DNA of 64,000 bases from Streptococcus mitis SK564 (GCF_000148525.1 NZ_AEDU01000019.1:33267-97266); one strand, 5' to 3'. Numbered from the stretch's first letter, positions 9,211 through 18,789 are shown. The notes: generated by a model from the sequence alone, not told the origin. Translations and numbers: made by a program.

Positions 9211-10257
9211 TTACTGTTTAGATTGGATATCTGTAAAGACTTCGTTGTATTTCTTAACAATATCTGATTTATTCTTGATGACATAATCATAATCTTCAGT
9301 GAGTGTTTTGATTTTGTCAATTGGTTTCATATTTTCGCTTGTTTTGGCATTTTTACGAACAGGACGGTTAGTAGTAGTTGTACCAAGTGTATCTTGTACT
9401 TCTTGAGAGATAATAAAATCGATAAATTTCTTGGCATTTTCCATATTTTTCGCTTTTTTAACGATAGCAGCACTAGCAGGTAGGAAGACTGTTCCTTCTT
9501 TTGGATAGACTACCTTGATATTAGCTCCGTCATTTAAGAGTTTAACTGCTGGATCTTCATAAGAGAGACCAACAGCCATTTCTCCGTCAGCGACTGCTTT
9601 ATAGACACCAGATGAGCTTGAACCGATTTTACCATCAATAAGTGTGAAGAGATCTTTTACATAAGACCAAGCTTTATCATCTTTGTAACCACCTTGAGCT
9701 TGTAGCATATTTGTTAATTGAGCAAATGCGCTAGAAGAGTTTGCTGGGTCAGCAGTTGCAATTTTTCCTTTTAGTTCAGGTTTGAGAAGGTCGCTATATC
9801 CTTCGATATTCATGCCTTTCGTTAAATCAGGGTTGACGATTAAAACACTACCATCTAGCGTATAAGGAGTAGAGTAGCCAGTTGTGTTTTGATATTCTTT
9901 GATAACATTATCATTTTCTTTTGAAGTATAGTTTTCAAAGAGTTCTCCGTGGGTAGCATACTGTGTATAAGAACCACCAAAGATGACATCAGCTACAGGA
10001 GCTTCTTTTTCTGACTCTAGTTTTTTGAAAAGTTCTCCAGTACCAGCTTGAATCAGTTCTACTTTGATACCATATTTTTCTTCAAAGGCAGGAATAGTTG
10101 CTCCGATTAAGCCCTCTGAGTTTGGTGAATAAACGACTAGCGAACCGCCGTCTCCTTTATCAGATGAACCGCCATCGGCAGATTCATTAGAAGAACAAGC
10201 GGCAAGACCAAAAAGAGCTAGTCCGCAAGCAGCATAATACATCCATTTCTTTTTCAT
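9211..10257 (-). CDS. solute-binding lipoprotein, AfuA/FbpA family
   Basis: 348 residues with a lipoprotein signal (LFGLAAC-SS, lipobox Cys at 21), so it is anchored outside the membrane. The mature part is a type 2 periplasmic-binding fold (LVVYSPNSEGLI, GIKVELIQAGTGELFKKLESE, ADVIFGGS, VGLSYEDPA). The family contains ferric-binding proteins and sugar-phosphate binders. It is transcribed first in the SBP-ATPase-permease unit, with a GGAGG SD. A cre-like site lies upstream. The upstream neighbour is a close paralogue, by eye about 70% identical. Confidence 0.85.
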   Translation of the reverse strand: MKKKWMYYAACGLALFGLAACSSNESADGGSSDKGDGGSLVVYSPNSEGLIGATIPAFEEKYGIKVELIQAGTGELFKKLESEKEAPVADVIFGGSYTQYATHGELFENYTSKENDNVIKEYQNTTGYSTPYTLDGSVLIVNPDLTKGMNIEGYSDLLKPELKGKIATADPANSSSAFAQLTNMLQAQGGYKDDKAWSYVKDLFTLIDGKIGSSSSGVYKAVADGEMAVGLSYEDPAVKLLNDGANIKVVYPKEGTVFLPASAAIVKKAKNMENAKKFIDFIISQEVQDTLGTTTTNRPVRKNAKTSENMKPIDKIKTLTEDYDYVIKNKSDIVKKYNEVFTDIQSKQ

Positions 10258-10299
10258 GATGGATACCTCCGTTGTGTTATTTAAGTTTATTTTAAAACA

Positions 10300-10315
10300 A
10301 TGTAAGCGTTTTTAA
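10300..10315 (+). promoter_or_regulatory. cre-like CcpA site upstream of the binding protein
   Basis: The 16-mer ATGTAAGCGTTTTTAA matches the cre consensus WTGNAARCGNWWWCAW with one mismatch. It lies about 45 bases upstream of the minus-strand binding-protein start. Control of this transporter by carbon source would fit a sugar or sugar-phosphate substrate better than iron. This is a sequence match only. Confidence 0.5.
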
Positions 10316-10419
10316 AACCGATAATTCTATTCTATTAGAGTAAAATTCTCTACAAAAACGGAAGTAATCTTTTTGATTTTATAGTAGGGTTTGACAGTTA
10401 ATCATTGGAAAGTCAAATT

Positions 10420-11460
10420 TTATTTTTTAGATTGGATATCTGTAAAAATGTCATTGTACTTTTTAAGAATAGTAGATTTATTTTTAATGACATAATCGGA
10501 ATCTTCAGTGGCAATATTGATTTCTGTCATAGCCTTCATATTTTTATTGGTTCTAGCATTTTTACGAATGGGTCTGATTGTAGTTTCAGTTCCTAGTTTA
10601 TCTTGGATTTCTTGAGAAAGGAGGAAATCGATAAATTTCTTAGCATTGTCCATGTGTTTGGCATTTTTGACGATAGCAGCGTTACCAGGTAAAAAGACGG
10701 TTCCTTCTTTTGGATAAATGACTTTTACATCAACTCCGTCGTTTAAGAGTTTTAAGGCAGGATCTTCATAGGTGAGTCCTACAGCCATTTCTCCATCGGC
10801 GACAGCTTTGTAAACATTTGAAGAACTAGATGCAATCTTTCCATCTACTAGGGTAAATAGATTTTTTACATAGGTCCAAGCTTGTTCATTTTCGTATCCA
10901 CCTTGGTCTACAAGCATGTTTGTTAATTGAGCAAAAGCGCTAGAAGCATTACTTGGATCAGCAGTTGCGATTTTTCCTTTTAATTTAGGATTGAGTAGAT
11001 CATTGTAGCCTTCAATTTTTATATCTTTTGTAAGAGCTGAATTGGCAATGATGACACTGACATCAAGTGTATAGGGAGTGTAGAATCCTGTTTTATTTTG
11101 ATATTCAGGGATTATCTGGTCGTTCTCTTGGGAAATATAAGGTTCAAAAAGTTTTTCGTTAGTAGAGAAGAGAGCGTAGGAGCCTCCGAAAATGACATCG
11201 GCTACAGGGGATTCTTTTTCGGCCTCAGCTTTTTTGAACAATTCACCAGTGCTGGCTTGTACTAAGTCAACCTTAATACCATATTTTTCTTCGAAGGCTG
11301 GGACTGTTTCTTCGATAAGGTCTTCAGGGTTAGGCGAGTAGACAACCAAAGTGCTATCTGAATCTTTTTCAGTGCTAGTTTCCGCTTCTATAGGAGAAGA
11401 ACATCCTGATAAAGAAAGGAATATCCAGCCACAAGAGAGAAAGAATAGTATTTTTTTCAT
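10420..11460 (-). CDS. second AfuA/FbpA-like binding lipoprotein (possible sensor subunit)
   Basis: 346 residues starting at ATG 11460, which has an AAGGAG SD; an ATG at 11484 is in frame but lies upstream of that SD. Lipobox LSLSGC. The mature sequence parallels the next gene almost motif for motif (LVVYSPNPEDLI, GIKVDLVQASTGELFKKAEAE, ADVIFGGS, VGLTYEDPA), so it arose by tandem duplication. It lies between a two-component system and the transporter. In S. aureus HptRSA a binding protein of this kind works with a YesM-type kinase to sense glucose-6-phosphate. A sensing role here is inference; it may equally serve the transporter. Confidence 0.8.
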   Translation of the reverse strand: MKKILFFLSCGWIFLSLSGCSSPIEAETSTEKDSDSTLVVYSPNPEDLIEETVPAFEEKYGIKVDLVQASTGELFKKAEAEKESPVADVIFGGSYALFSTNEKLFEPYISQENDQIIPEYQNKTGFYTPYTLDVSVIIANSALTKDIKIEGYNDLLNPKLKGKIATADPSNASSAFAQLTNMLVDQGGYENEQAWTYVKNLFTLVDGKIASSSSNVYKAVADGEMAVGLTYEDPALKLLNDGVDVKVIYPKEGTVFLPGNAAIVKNAKHMDNAKKFIDFLLSQEIQDKLGTETTIRPIRKNARTNKNMKAMTEINIATEDSDYVIKNKSTILKKYNDIFTDIQSKK

Positions 11461-11485
11461 AAGTATCTCCTTTTTTACGAACATT

Positions 11486-11530
11486 TTCTCTACCTAGATT
11501 ATTAATGTTTTCAAATTGTAGAGTTCTACA
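11486..11530 (-). promoter_or_regulatory. candidate regulator sites upstream of the second binding protein
   Basis: A 14-base palindrome TGTAGAGTTCTACA (11517-11530) lies near a minus-strand GTAGAGAA (11486-11493). The same GTAGAGAA octamer occurs upstream of the other binding-protein gene (10346-10353). Repeats shared by both promoters are candidates for the adjacent AraC-type response regulator. Inference only. Confidence 0.35.
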
Positions 11531-11626
11531 GGATATAATAAAAACCTTAAAGAAATCTAAAACGAAAAATAGGAAATGAGTTCCTAGAGCAAGGATGGGT
11601 GAATTGTAGCTGAGATTTTGATGGTA

Positions 11627-11708
11627 ATCCTCTTCAAAACACGTCACTTTATCTGTGATCTCAAAGCTATGATTTGAGTAGTTAGCACTTTGATTTTCAT
11701 TGAGTATA
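11627..11708. repeat. degenerate BOX element
   Basis: This has the ends of a BOX repeat (CCTCTTCAAAACACGTCA... ACTTTGATTTTCATTGAGTATAA), with a decayed centre lacking the boxB hairpin. It sits between the regulator and binding-protein transcription units. Confidence 0.6.
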
Positions 11709-11717
11709 AGTACAAAA

Positions 11718-11748
11718 TAAAAAGATTGCCTGAGCTGAGCAATCCTTT
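11718..11748 (-). terminator. terminator of the two-component operon
   Basis: On the minus strand GGATTGC and GCAATC arms flank a short loop and are followed by TTTTTATTTT. It separates the regulator gene from the binding-protein gene, so the sensor genes are their own transcription unit. Confidence 0.75.
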
Positions 11749-11752
11749 TACA

Positions 11753-12523
11753 TCAATGATTTTTATCCATAAGTTTTAATTCTTTTGGAGAAATATGGAG
11801 ATACTTTTTAAAAACTTTTGCAAAATATTTATAGTCTGAAAATCCAACTTGTTCAGAGATATCGCTTAGGGGGGAATTGGGGGACTCAGCTATTTTATCT
11901 ATAGCTTGCTTGAGGCGGTAGCGTAAGATATATTCATTTAGCGTCATTGGGAAGTCTTCTTTGATAACCTTATATAGATAACTTTCACTATATCCTAGAT
12001 TCTCTGCAATGCTAGAAATGGTAAAGTGCATGCAGTAGTGTTGGTGCACAAATTCAAGAATTTGCTGAATGATTTGGTTTTGTGTATCCACTTGTTGGAT
12101 AGAGGTGAGTAAAGTTTGATATTCTTCTAAAAAAGGAGTTTCTTGATAAGTGCTAACTCGTAATCGCAAAACAATTTTTTGAAGACATTCTGTCAATTCC
12201 TTGGTATCAATTGGTTTGGATAAGAAATCTACCGCGCCATATTGCATGGCTTTTTTGGCATTTTGAAAATCGTTATAACCTGATAAGATAACTTTTTCAT
12301 AGGAGAGAGTACGAGTGGTTTCAAACATCATAAAAGCATCCATAATTGGCATGGTGATGTCTGTTAAGACAATATGAGGTTCTTTTTCTTGGATGAGTTT
12401 CATTCCCTCTTGACCGTGACTGGCAGTTCCTACGACTTGGATACCTAGGGCAGAGTAGTCTACGGCAATCTCTAGCCATTTTCGAATGAGGTGTTCATCT
12501 TCTACGATAATGAGCTTAAACAT
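11753..12523 (-). CDS. response regulator, YesN/AraC type
   Basis: 256 residues. The N-terminal receiver domain (1-120) has the acidic pocket in IIVEDE and the phospho-acceptor Asp55 in HIVLTDITMP; Lys in SKPID completes the site. The C-terminal 100 residues are an AraC double helix-turn-helix (SEQVGFSDYKYFAKVFKKYL signature). It overlaps the kinase gene by 8 bases, so the pair is coupled. Likely targets are the two binding-protein promoters just downstream, which share a GTAGAGAA octamer. Confidence 0.9.
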   Translation of the reverse strand: MFKLIIVEDEHLIRKWLEIAVDYSALGIQVVGTASHGQEGMKLIQEKEPHIVLTDITMPIMDAFMMFETTRTLSYEKVILSGYNDFQNAKKAMQYGAVDFLSKPIDTKELTECLQKIVLRLRVSTYQETPFLEEYQTLLTSIQQVDTQNQIIQQILEFVHQHYCMHFTISSIAENLGYSESYLYKVIKEDFPMTLNEYILRYRLKQAIDKIAESPNSPLSDISEQVGFSDYKYFAKVFKKYLHISPKELKLMDKNH

Positions 12524-14165
12524 GAGTTAGTCCTTTCGTTATAAATTTGACCCAAGTTTCTCCATGGCGATTGACTCCTAAATCTAGCTGGACATCAGAA
12601 AAGAAATTGCTCAATCGTTTATAGCTGTTAACGATGCCATGCTGGGTATGAGGGCTTTCTAAAGAGTCTAAAATAGCGAGTCGCTCTTGTTTTGTGAGTC
12701 CTCCAGCATTATCCTTGACTAAAAAAATTAGAGAATCTGATTCCAAGGTAATTTGGATATCAATATGAAGATCAATACGGTATTGCATCCCATATTTTAT
12801 AGCATTTTCTACTAGAGGAAGTAAGAAAAGTTTAGGAATAGGCTGATTATCAACAGTTTCTGGGCAGACAATATCATATGAAAAGTGCTCGAAACGAATC
12901 TTATGAATAATAAGGTAATCCTCTATAATCTTTAAATCTTGGCAAATGGTTGTTTCTTTTTCTAAATCGGTGATACTGTAGCGAAGAATGCGCGTGAGGT
13001 TTTGAATTAGGTCTTGTGTGAGGGCGGCATCCATTAAAGAAGTAATTTTAATTGTCTCAAGTGTATTGTAGAGAAAATGAGGATTGAACTGAGCTTCCAG
13101 CATTTTTCTTTCAAAAATCCACTTTTCTTTTTCGATGGTCAACATTTTCTGATGAAGTTGATCTAATTCATACAACATATTATTAATTTTTTCTGCCATA
13201 AATTCAAACTCATCACCTGTTTGTAGAGAAAGCCTTTTTTCTGCTTGTTTAGGAATTTCTTGAAGTTGGTAAACCAAACTTTCAATAGGAACAGCATTGT
13301 GTGTCGCAATTTTATGAGCAATTCGCCTTGCTTGCCAAAAGTAGAGGAAGAATATACATAAGGTGAGAATGGAGGCTAGACCAAGTAAGCTAGGAATGGG
13401 AAAGAAGGATTGAAAAGTATAGATTGAAAAAATAGCACCGACTTTTTCTTTTTGAACAATAAGCGGTTCATTCGCATACCAGTGGGTGCGAGAGTGTAGG
13501 AGTTTTTCATCAAATTTTTCCAGAGTGGAACGAGTAAACTGATTTGTATTATTGGAAAACATATTTCCAAAGCTATCGGTAATGATGTATTTGGAATTGA
13601 TCATTGGGAAACTTGAGATGAAATCATTCTCATTTACGAAAGCAATAGTATAGGCCTTAACTCGTTGGTTTTGAAGTAGTGGTTTGATAAAGAGTGTGTA
13701 ATGTTGCTTATCTGAAGAAAGTGCAATTTTTTCTGTCACTTTATCTTGAGAAGGATTTTGAATGAGCAGTTTTAGATAGTAGGGAGATAAAATACTTTCT
13801 TGATGATTGCGATTGGTACTAAATAGTAATTCACCTGTATCACTTAGGATAATGAGGTCAGAACTAAGTTTTAATTTAGCTTTTGTCTCGTAAAATAAGC
13901 TAAAGACTTCTCTCTCTGTGTGTTTGCCATCCAAAAATCCTGGAATCATTTTATGGTTCATAGTAGTCAGGAGCTCATTATTTGCTTCTTTCATTTCTTG
14001 AACCTGTTTTACAATCTGTCTCGTGTCTTTGGATAGTTGTTGCTTTTGTAAAACATAGGAAAAACCAAAAAGTAAAATGAGTAGTAAAAGAGAGGTCACA
14101 AAGGCTGCGATAGAGCTTCTATGGAGAATTTCTTTTTGGAGAGATTTTTTAAAGGAATGAGACAT
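12516..14165 (-). CDS. sensor histidine kinase, YesM/LytS-like type
   Basis: 549 residues. A membrane segment (about 18-40), an extracellular sensing domain of about 220 residues, a second segment (about 260-280), a HAMP-like linker, then the His_kinase box with AQFNPHFLYNTLE and an ATPase domain (NAIKYGM, DNAGGL). It has a strong AAGGAGG SD. The architecture matches kinases that respond to sugars or sugar phosphates, often with an external binding protein. I do not recall this gene from pneumococcus at this place, where a pyruvate-formate-lyase/PTS cluster lies instead. Confidence 0.9.
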   Translation of the reverse strand: MSHSFKKSLQKEILHRSSIAAFVTSLLLLILLFGFSYVLQKQQLSKDTRQIVKQVQEMKEANNELLTTMNHKMIPGFLDGKHTEREVFSLFYETKAKLKLSSDLIILSDTGELLFSTNRNHQESILSPYYLKLLIQNPSQDKVTEKIALSSDKQHYTLFIKPLLQNQRVKAYTIAFVNENDFISSFPMINSKYIITDSFGNMFSNNTNQFTRSTLEKFDEKLLHSRTHWYANEPLIVQKEKVGAIFSIYTFQSFFPIPSLLGLASILTLCIFFLYFWQARRIAHKIATHNAVPIESLVYQLQEIPKQAEKRLSLQTGDEFEFMAEKINNMLYELDQLHQKMLTIEKEKWIFERKMLEAQFNPHFLYNTLETIKITSLMDAALTQDLIQNLTRILRYSITDLEKETTICQDLKIIEDYLIIHKIRFEHFSYDIVCPETVDNQPIPKLFLLPLVENAIKYGMQYRIDLHIDIQITLESDSLIFLVKDNAGGLTKQERLAILDSLESPHTQHGIVNSYKRLSNFFSDVQLDLGVNRHGETWVKFITKGLTHV

Positions 14166-14197
14166 CCGCTACCTCCTTGGAAGGGTTTTCTGTTATA

Positions 14198-14206
14198 AGT
14201 ATAGCA
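14198..14206 (-). promoter_or_regulatory. promoter of the two-component operon
   Basis: On the minus strand TGCTATACT is an extended -10 (hexamer 14198-14203), about 33 bases before the kinase ATG. It is divergent from the leuS promoter. Confidence 0.5.
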
Positions 14207-14275
14207 GTTTAAAAATTCTAGAGCAAGGTAAAATAGAAAAGTATAGAATAGAACGAGACCAAATTCTCTCAAAAA

Positions 14276-14284
14276 TGGTATAAT
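14276..14284 (+). promoter_or_regulatory. extended -10 promoter of leuS
   Basis: TGGTATAAT, 28 bases before the leuS ATG. No T-box-like structure is apparent in this short leader. Confidence 0.6.
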
Positions 14285-14312
14285 AGTAACATCACAAAAT
14301 TGGAGAGAGACC

Positions 14313-16814
14313 ATGAGTTTTTACAATCATAAAGAAATTGAGCCTAAGTGGCAGGGCTACTGGGCAGAACATCATACATTTAAGACAGGAACAGATGCAT
14401 CAAAACCTAAGTTTTATGCTCTCGATATGTTCCCTTACCCGTCTGGAGCTGGTCTGCACGTAGGACATCCAGAAGGCTATACTGCAACCGATATCCTCAG
14501 CCGTTTCAAACGTGCGCAAGGCTACAATGTTCTTCACCCAATGGGGTGGGATGCTTTTGGTTTGCCTGCAGAGCAATACGCTATGGATACGGGTAATGAC
14601 CCAGCAGAATTTACAGCTGAGAACATTGCTAACTTCAAACGCCAAATCAATGCGCTTGGATTTTCTTATGACTGGGATCGTGAAGTCAATACAACAGATC
14701 CAAACTATTACAAGTGGACTCAATGGATTTTCACCAAGCTTTACGAAAAAGGCTTGGCCTATGAAGCGGAAGTACCAGTAAACTGGGTTGAGGAATTGGG
14801 AACAGCCATTGCTAACGAAGAGGTTCTTCCTGACGGAACTTCTGAGCGTGGAGGCTATCCAGTTGTCCGCAAGCCAATGCGCCAATGGATGCTCAAAATC
14901 ACGGCCTACGCAGAGCGCTTGCTTAATGATTTGGATGAACTTGACTGGCCGGAGTCTATCAAGGACATGCAACGTAACTGGATTGGGAAATCAACTGGTG
15001 CTAATGTAACCTTCAAGGTTAAGGGAACTGATAAGGAATTCACTGTCTTTACTACTCGTCCTGATACTCTTTTCGGTGCGACTTTCACTGTTTTGGCTCC
15101 TGAGCATGACTTGGTTGACGCCATCACAAGCACAGAGCAAGCAGAAGCAGTTGCAGACTATAAACACCAAGCTAGCCTCAAATCTGACTTGGCTCGTACC
15201 GACCTTGCCAAAGAAAAAACTGGTGTTTGGACTGGTGCTTATGCCATCAACCCTGTCAATGGCAAGGAAATTCCAATCTGGATTGCGGACTATGTTCTTG
15301 CTAGCTATGGTACAGGTGCGGTCATGGCTGTTCCTGCCCATGACCAACGTGACTGGGAATTTGCCAAACAATTTGACCTTCCAATCGTAGAGGTGCTGGA
15401 AGGTGGAAATGTTGAAGAAGCTGCCTACACAGAAGATGGCCTTCACGTTAATTCAGACTTCCTAGATGGACTCAACAAAGAAGACGCTATTGCCAAGATT
15501 GTGGCTTGGTTGGAAGAAAAATGCTGTGGACAAGAGAAGGTTACCTACCGTCTCCGCGACTGGCTCTTTAGCCGTCAACGATACTGGGGTGAGCCAATTC
15601 CAATCATTCATTGGGAAGATGGGACTTCAACAGCTGTTCCTGAAAGTGAATTGCCACTTGTCTTGCCAGTAACCAAGGATATTCGCCCTTCAGGTACAGG
15701 AGAAAGTCCACTAGCTAACTTGACAGACTGGCTTGAAGTGACTCGTGAAGATGGTGTCAAGGGTCGTCGTGAAACCAACACCATGCCACAATGGGCAGGT
15801 TCAAGCTGGTACTACCTCCGCTATATTGACCCACACAATACTGAGAAATTGGCTGACGAGGATCTTCTCAAACAATGGTTGCCAGTAGATATCTATGTGG
15901 GTGGTGCAGAGCATGCCGTTCTTCACTTGCTTTACGCTCGTTTCTGGCATAAATTCCTCTATGACCTCGGTGTTGTTCCAACTAAGGAACCATTCCAAAA
16001 ACTCTTTAACCAAGGGATGATTTTGGGAACCAGCTACCGTGACCACCGTGGGGCTCTTGTGGCGACTGACAAGGTTGAAAAACGTGACGGTTCCTTCTTC
16101 CATGTAGAAACAGGGGAAGAGTTGGAGCAAGCACCAGCTAAGATGTCTAAATCGCTTAAGAACGTTGTTAACCCAGACGATGTGGTGGAACAATACGGTG
16201 CCGACACCCTTCGTGTCTATGAAATGTTCATGGGGCCACTTGATGCTTCAATCGCTTGGTCAGAAGAAGGTCTGGAAGGAAGCCGTAAGTTCCTTGACCG
16301 TGTTTACCGTTTGATTACAAGTAAAGAAATCCTTGCGGAAAACAATGGCGCTCTTGACAAGGTCTACAACGAAACAGTCAAATCTGTAACAGAGCAAATC
16401 GAGTCCCTCAAATTCAACACAGCTATTGCCCAACTCATGGTCTTTGTCAACGCTGCCAACAAGGAAGACAAGCTCTATGTAGACTACGCCAAAGGCTTCG
16501 TTCAGTTGATTGCACCATTTGCACCTCACTTGGCAGAAGAGCTCTGGCAAACTGTTGCAGCAACAGGTGAGTCAATCTCTTACGTGGCTTGGCCAACATG
16601 GGACGAAAGTAAATTGGTTGAAGACGAAATCGAAATCGTCGTCCAAATCAAAGGTAAAGTCCGTGCCAAACTCATGGTTGCTAAAGATCTATCACGCGAA
16701 GAATTGCAAGAGATTGCTCTAGCTGATGAAAAAGTCAAAGCAGAAATTGACGGTAAGGAAATCGTGAAAGTGATTGCGGTACCGAATAAATTGGTTAATA
16801 TTGTTGTGAAATAA
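14313..16814 (+). CDS. leuS: leucyl-tRNA synthetase
   Basis: 833 residues, class I synthetase. HIGH-like motif [15 protein letters not shown] (about 42-56), editing domain CP1 in the middle with [12 protein letters not shown], and the KMSKS loop ([12 protein letters not shown] near 611). It charges tRNA-Leu in the cytosol. The SD is GGAGAG. The C-terminus ends NKLVNIVVK. An in-frame near copy of the last ten codons follows 84 bases further on, listed separately. The central editing residues look intact. Confidence 0.98.
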   Translation: MSFYNHKEIEPKWQGYWAEHHTFKTGTDASKPKFYALDMFPYPSGAGLHVGHPEGYTATDILSRFKRAQGYNVLHPMGWDAFGLPAEQYAMDTGNDPAEFTAENIANFKRQINALGFSYDWDREVNTTDPNYYKWTQWIFTKLYEKGLAYEAEVPVNWVEELGTAIANEEVLPDGTSERGGYPVVRKPMRQWMLKITAYAERLLNDLDELDWPESIKDMQRNWIGKSTGANVTFKVKGTDKEFTVFTTRPDTLFGATFTVLAPEHDLVDAITSTEQAEAVADYKHQASLKSDLARTDLAKEKTGVWTGAYAINPVNGKEIPIWIADYVLASYGTGAVMAVPAHDQRDWEFAKQFDLPIVEVLEGGNVEEAAYTEDGLHVNSDFLDGLNKEDAIAKIVAWLEEKCCGQEKVTYRLRDWLFSRQRYWGEPIPIIHWEDGTSTAVPESELPLVLPVTKDIRPSGTGESPLANLTDWLEVTREDGVKGRRETNTMPQWAGSSWYYLRYIDPHNTEKLADEDLLKQWLPVDIYVGGAEHAVLHLLYARFWHKFLYDLGVVPTKEPFQKLFNQGMILGTSYRDHRGALVATDKVEKRDGSFFHVETGEELEQAPAKMSKSLKNVVNPDDVVEQYGADTLRVYEMFMGPLDASIAWSEEGLEGSRKFLDRVYRLITSKEILAENNGALDKVYNETVKSVTEQIESLKFNTAIAQLMVFVNAANKEDKLYVDYAKGFVQLIAPFAPHLAEELWQTVAATGESISYVAWPTWDESKLVEDEIEIVVQIKGKVRAKLMVAKDLSREELQEIALADEKVKAEIDGKEIVKVIAVPNKLVNIVVK

Positions 16815-16898
16815 CCAATTTATTGGCTCGTTTGCAACCTCAAACAGTTCCCCAAACTGTTTGAGCCAACTAAACTCGTTAATATCGTTGTGAAATAA
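16815..16898 (+). repeat. in-frame duplicated tail of leuS with BOX-like hairpin
   Basis: After the leuS stop, 28 further sense codons run in the same frame to a second stop at 16896-16898. The last codons encode [10 protein letters not shown], against [10 protein letters not shown] at the true end. Between the two lies a perfect hairpin (CTCAAACAGTT, loop CCCCA, AACTGTTTGAG) resembling the core of a BOX repeat. Insertion of a small repeat with a tail duplication would explain this. Confidence 0.75.
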
Positions 16899-16904
16899 GA
16901 TAGG

Positions 16905-16937
16905 AATCCTTCAGAGTAGAATCTGGAGGATTTTTTG
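16905..16937 (+). terminator. terminator of leuS
   Basis: AATCCTTCAGA pairs with TCTGGAGGATT, then a T-run. Confidence 0.8.
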
Positions 16938-17062
16938 AATGAAAATATAATTCTGTTTCCACCATCTCACCACTTAACCTCTCATTTTAACCACTTATCT
17001 CAAAAGTCGATTTTTCTTTCATACTTTTTGCTAAACTAGTGAGATAAAAGGAGGGAAGAAAT

Positions 17063-17929
17063 ATGATTTTACAAGCTAAACATTTGACTAAACGGTACGG
17101 CGATCATATGGCTGTTGATGATATTCAGTTAGAGTTTGAAAAAGGGAGTTTTAATGCTATTTTGGGTCCCAATGGTGCAGGAAAATCAACCACCATTTCC
17201 ATGTTAATCGGTTTGAAAAAGCCTACAAAAGGTCAGATTCGATATGCGCCAAATACGAAAATAGGAGTTGTTTTTCAAGCTAGTGTACTGGATGAGATGT
17301 TGACGGTTAGGGAAAATCTTACGATTCGTGCTCAACAGTATAAGGAGATTGCAGCAAGTCGTGTGGATGATTTGATCCATCAACTGGGTTTGACTGCTTT
17401 CCAGAAGCAACTATATGGGACTTTGTCAGGTGGGCAAAAACGTAGGGTTGATATTGCGCGTGCTCTTCTTTCACAGCCAGATATTCTTTTCTTAGATGAA
17501 CCAACGACAGGTCTAGATATTCAGACTCGCAAAGCCATTTGGGATTTACTGTCTCGACTACAAAAGGATGAAGGGATGACTATTATCTTAACGACTCATT
17601 ATCTGGATGAAGCGGATGAAGCGGATCAGATTTATATCGTTGATCATGGGAAAGTGATTGCGCAAGGTTCTGCGACGGCTATTAAAAGTCAGTATGCATC
17701 TAATATTCTAAAAATTCGTTTTAAAGAAATGAAGGATTTAGAAAAGTTGCTACAGACTGGAATGACAGTAAAGGAAGAAAATGAGTTGGAATATCTTTTT
17801 TATCCAAGGACATCACTGGAAGCTATTGAATATTTGGCAAAAGTACGAGAAGAAATTGATTCTTTTGAGTTTCGTCCAGGTACCATGGATGATGCCTTTA
17901 TTGCACTTACAGGAAGAGAGGTTCGCTAA
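17063..17929 (+). CDS. ABC exporter ATPase (ABC-2 type, drug/bacteriocin class)
   Basis: 288 residues. Walker A GPNGAGKSTT (about 34-43), signature LSGGQKRR, Walker B ILFLDEPTTGLD and the switch His in TTHYLDEADEAD are intact. The C-terminal 80 residues are the extension usual in BcrA/CcmA-like exporters. It has a GGAGG SD. The stop codon overlaps the ATG of the permease by one base, so they are coupled. The substrate is unknown; with LytTR and DUF3021 genes downstream the cassette resembles regulated efflux or immunity modules. Confidence 0.88.
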   Translation: MILQAKHLTKRYGDHMAVDDIQLEFEKGSFNAILGPNGAGKSTTISMLIGLKKPTKGQIRYAPNTKIGVVFQASVLDEMLTVRENLTIRAQQYKEIAASRVDDLIHQLGLTAFQKQLYGTLSGGQKRRVDIARALLSQPDILFLDEPTTGLDIQTRKAIWDLLSRLQKDEGMTIILTTHYLDEADEADQIYIVDHGKVIAQGSATAIKSQYASNILKIRFKEMKDLEKLLQTGMTVKEENELEYLFYPRTSLEAIEYLAKVREEIDSFEFRPGTMDDAFIALTGREVR

Positions 17930-18771
17930 TGCTAGCTTTATTGAAACGGAATTTTATCTTATATTTTCGTAATCGTTCAGGAGTATTTTTCTCATTATTG
18001 GGGGCATTGATTTCCTTCCTCCTTTATATCATTTTTTTGCAGAAGAACTTGACAGATGCTTGGTCCCAACTCCCTGATAATACGAACCTTTTAAATAACT
18101 GGTTGATGGGTGGGACCTTGGCTGTGACTGGGATTACAACCAGTTTTACGGCTCTTACACAAATGGTACAGGATCGTGAAAATCAAGTGGATCAAGATCT
18201 CTTCTTGACAGATTTAGGTAGCTGGGGGTTACAGGTGTCCTATCTAATCAGTAGTATTGCCATCTCTTTTGTCATGCAGGTGTTTATGTTTGCTGTTATG
18301 GGGCTTTATTTTAAAGAAAGTCCAGTTATCAGTCATTTACCGGAAATTGCTTTGATTATGTTGTTAAGTAGTCTGCTTTCAAGTTTGATAAATATTCTCT
18401 TGATTTATCGTTTTCAATCTGTAGATAGTCTTGGTAAACTGGCAACTATAGTGGGAACTGCTTCTGGATTTTTAGTAGGAACTTATGTCCCTATTGGAGT
18501 TTTACCTGATTTTGCACAGATTATCATGAAGTGTACTCCTGCAACTTATATTGCTTCTCTTTATCGACAAATTTTAATGAAAGAACCATTAGAGACCGCA
18601 TTTACAGGAAATAGCAGCTTGTTAAAGGAATTTCAAGAAAAAATGGGAATCCAAATCAACTGGCAAGAACTATTGACAAAGGAAGAGACATACTTTATAG
18701 TGGTTATTATCAGTCTCATCGCTATTCTTCTTTGGCTTTTGTTTGTTAAAGTATTTAGCAAGAGAAAATAA
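17929..18771 (+). CDS. ABC-2 type permease
   Basis: 280 residues with six predicted membrane segments (first about 18-38, last about 255-275) and the ABC-2 layout. Its ATG overlaps the ATPase stop. It has about 100 residues of hydrophobic core with the conserved segment near TYVPIGVLPDFAQIIMKCTPATYI, typical of drug exporters of this family. It works with the preceding ATPase. Confidence 0.85.
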   Translation: MLALLKRNFILYFRNRSGVFFSLLGALISFLLYIIFLQKNLTDAWSQLPDNTNLLNNWLMGGTLAVTGITTSFTALTQMVQDRENQVDQDLFLTDLGSWGLQVSYLISSIAISFVMQVFMFAVMGLYFKESPVISHLPEIALIMLLSSLLSSLINILLIYRFQSVDSLGKLATIVGTASGFLVGTYVPIGVLPDFAQIIMKCTPATYIASLYRQILMKEPLETAFTGNSSLLKEFQEKMGIQINWQELLTKEETYFIVVIISLIAILLWLLFVKVFSKRK

Positions 18772-18789
18772 AAGTACATTGGAGAGAAA

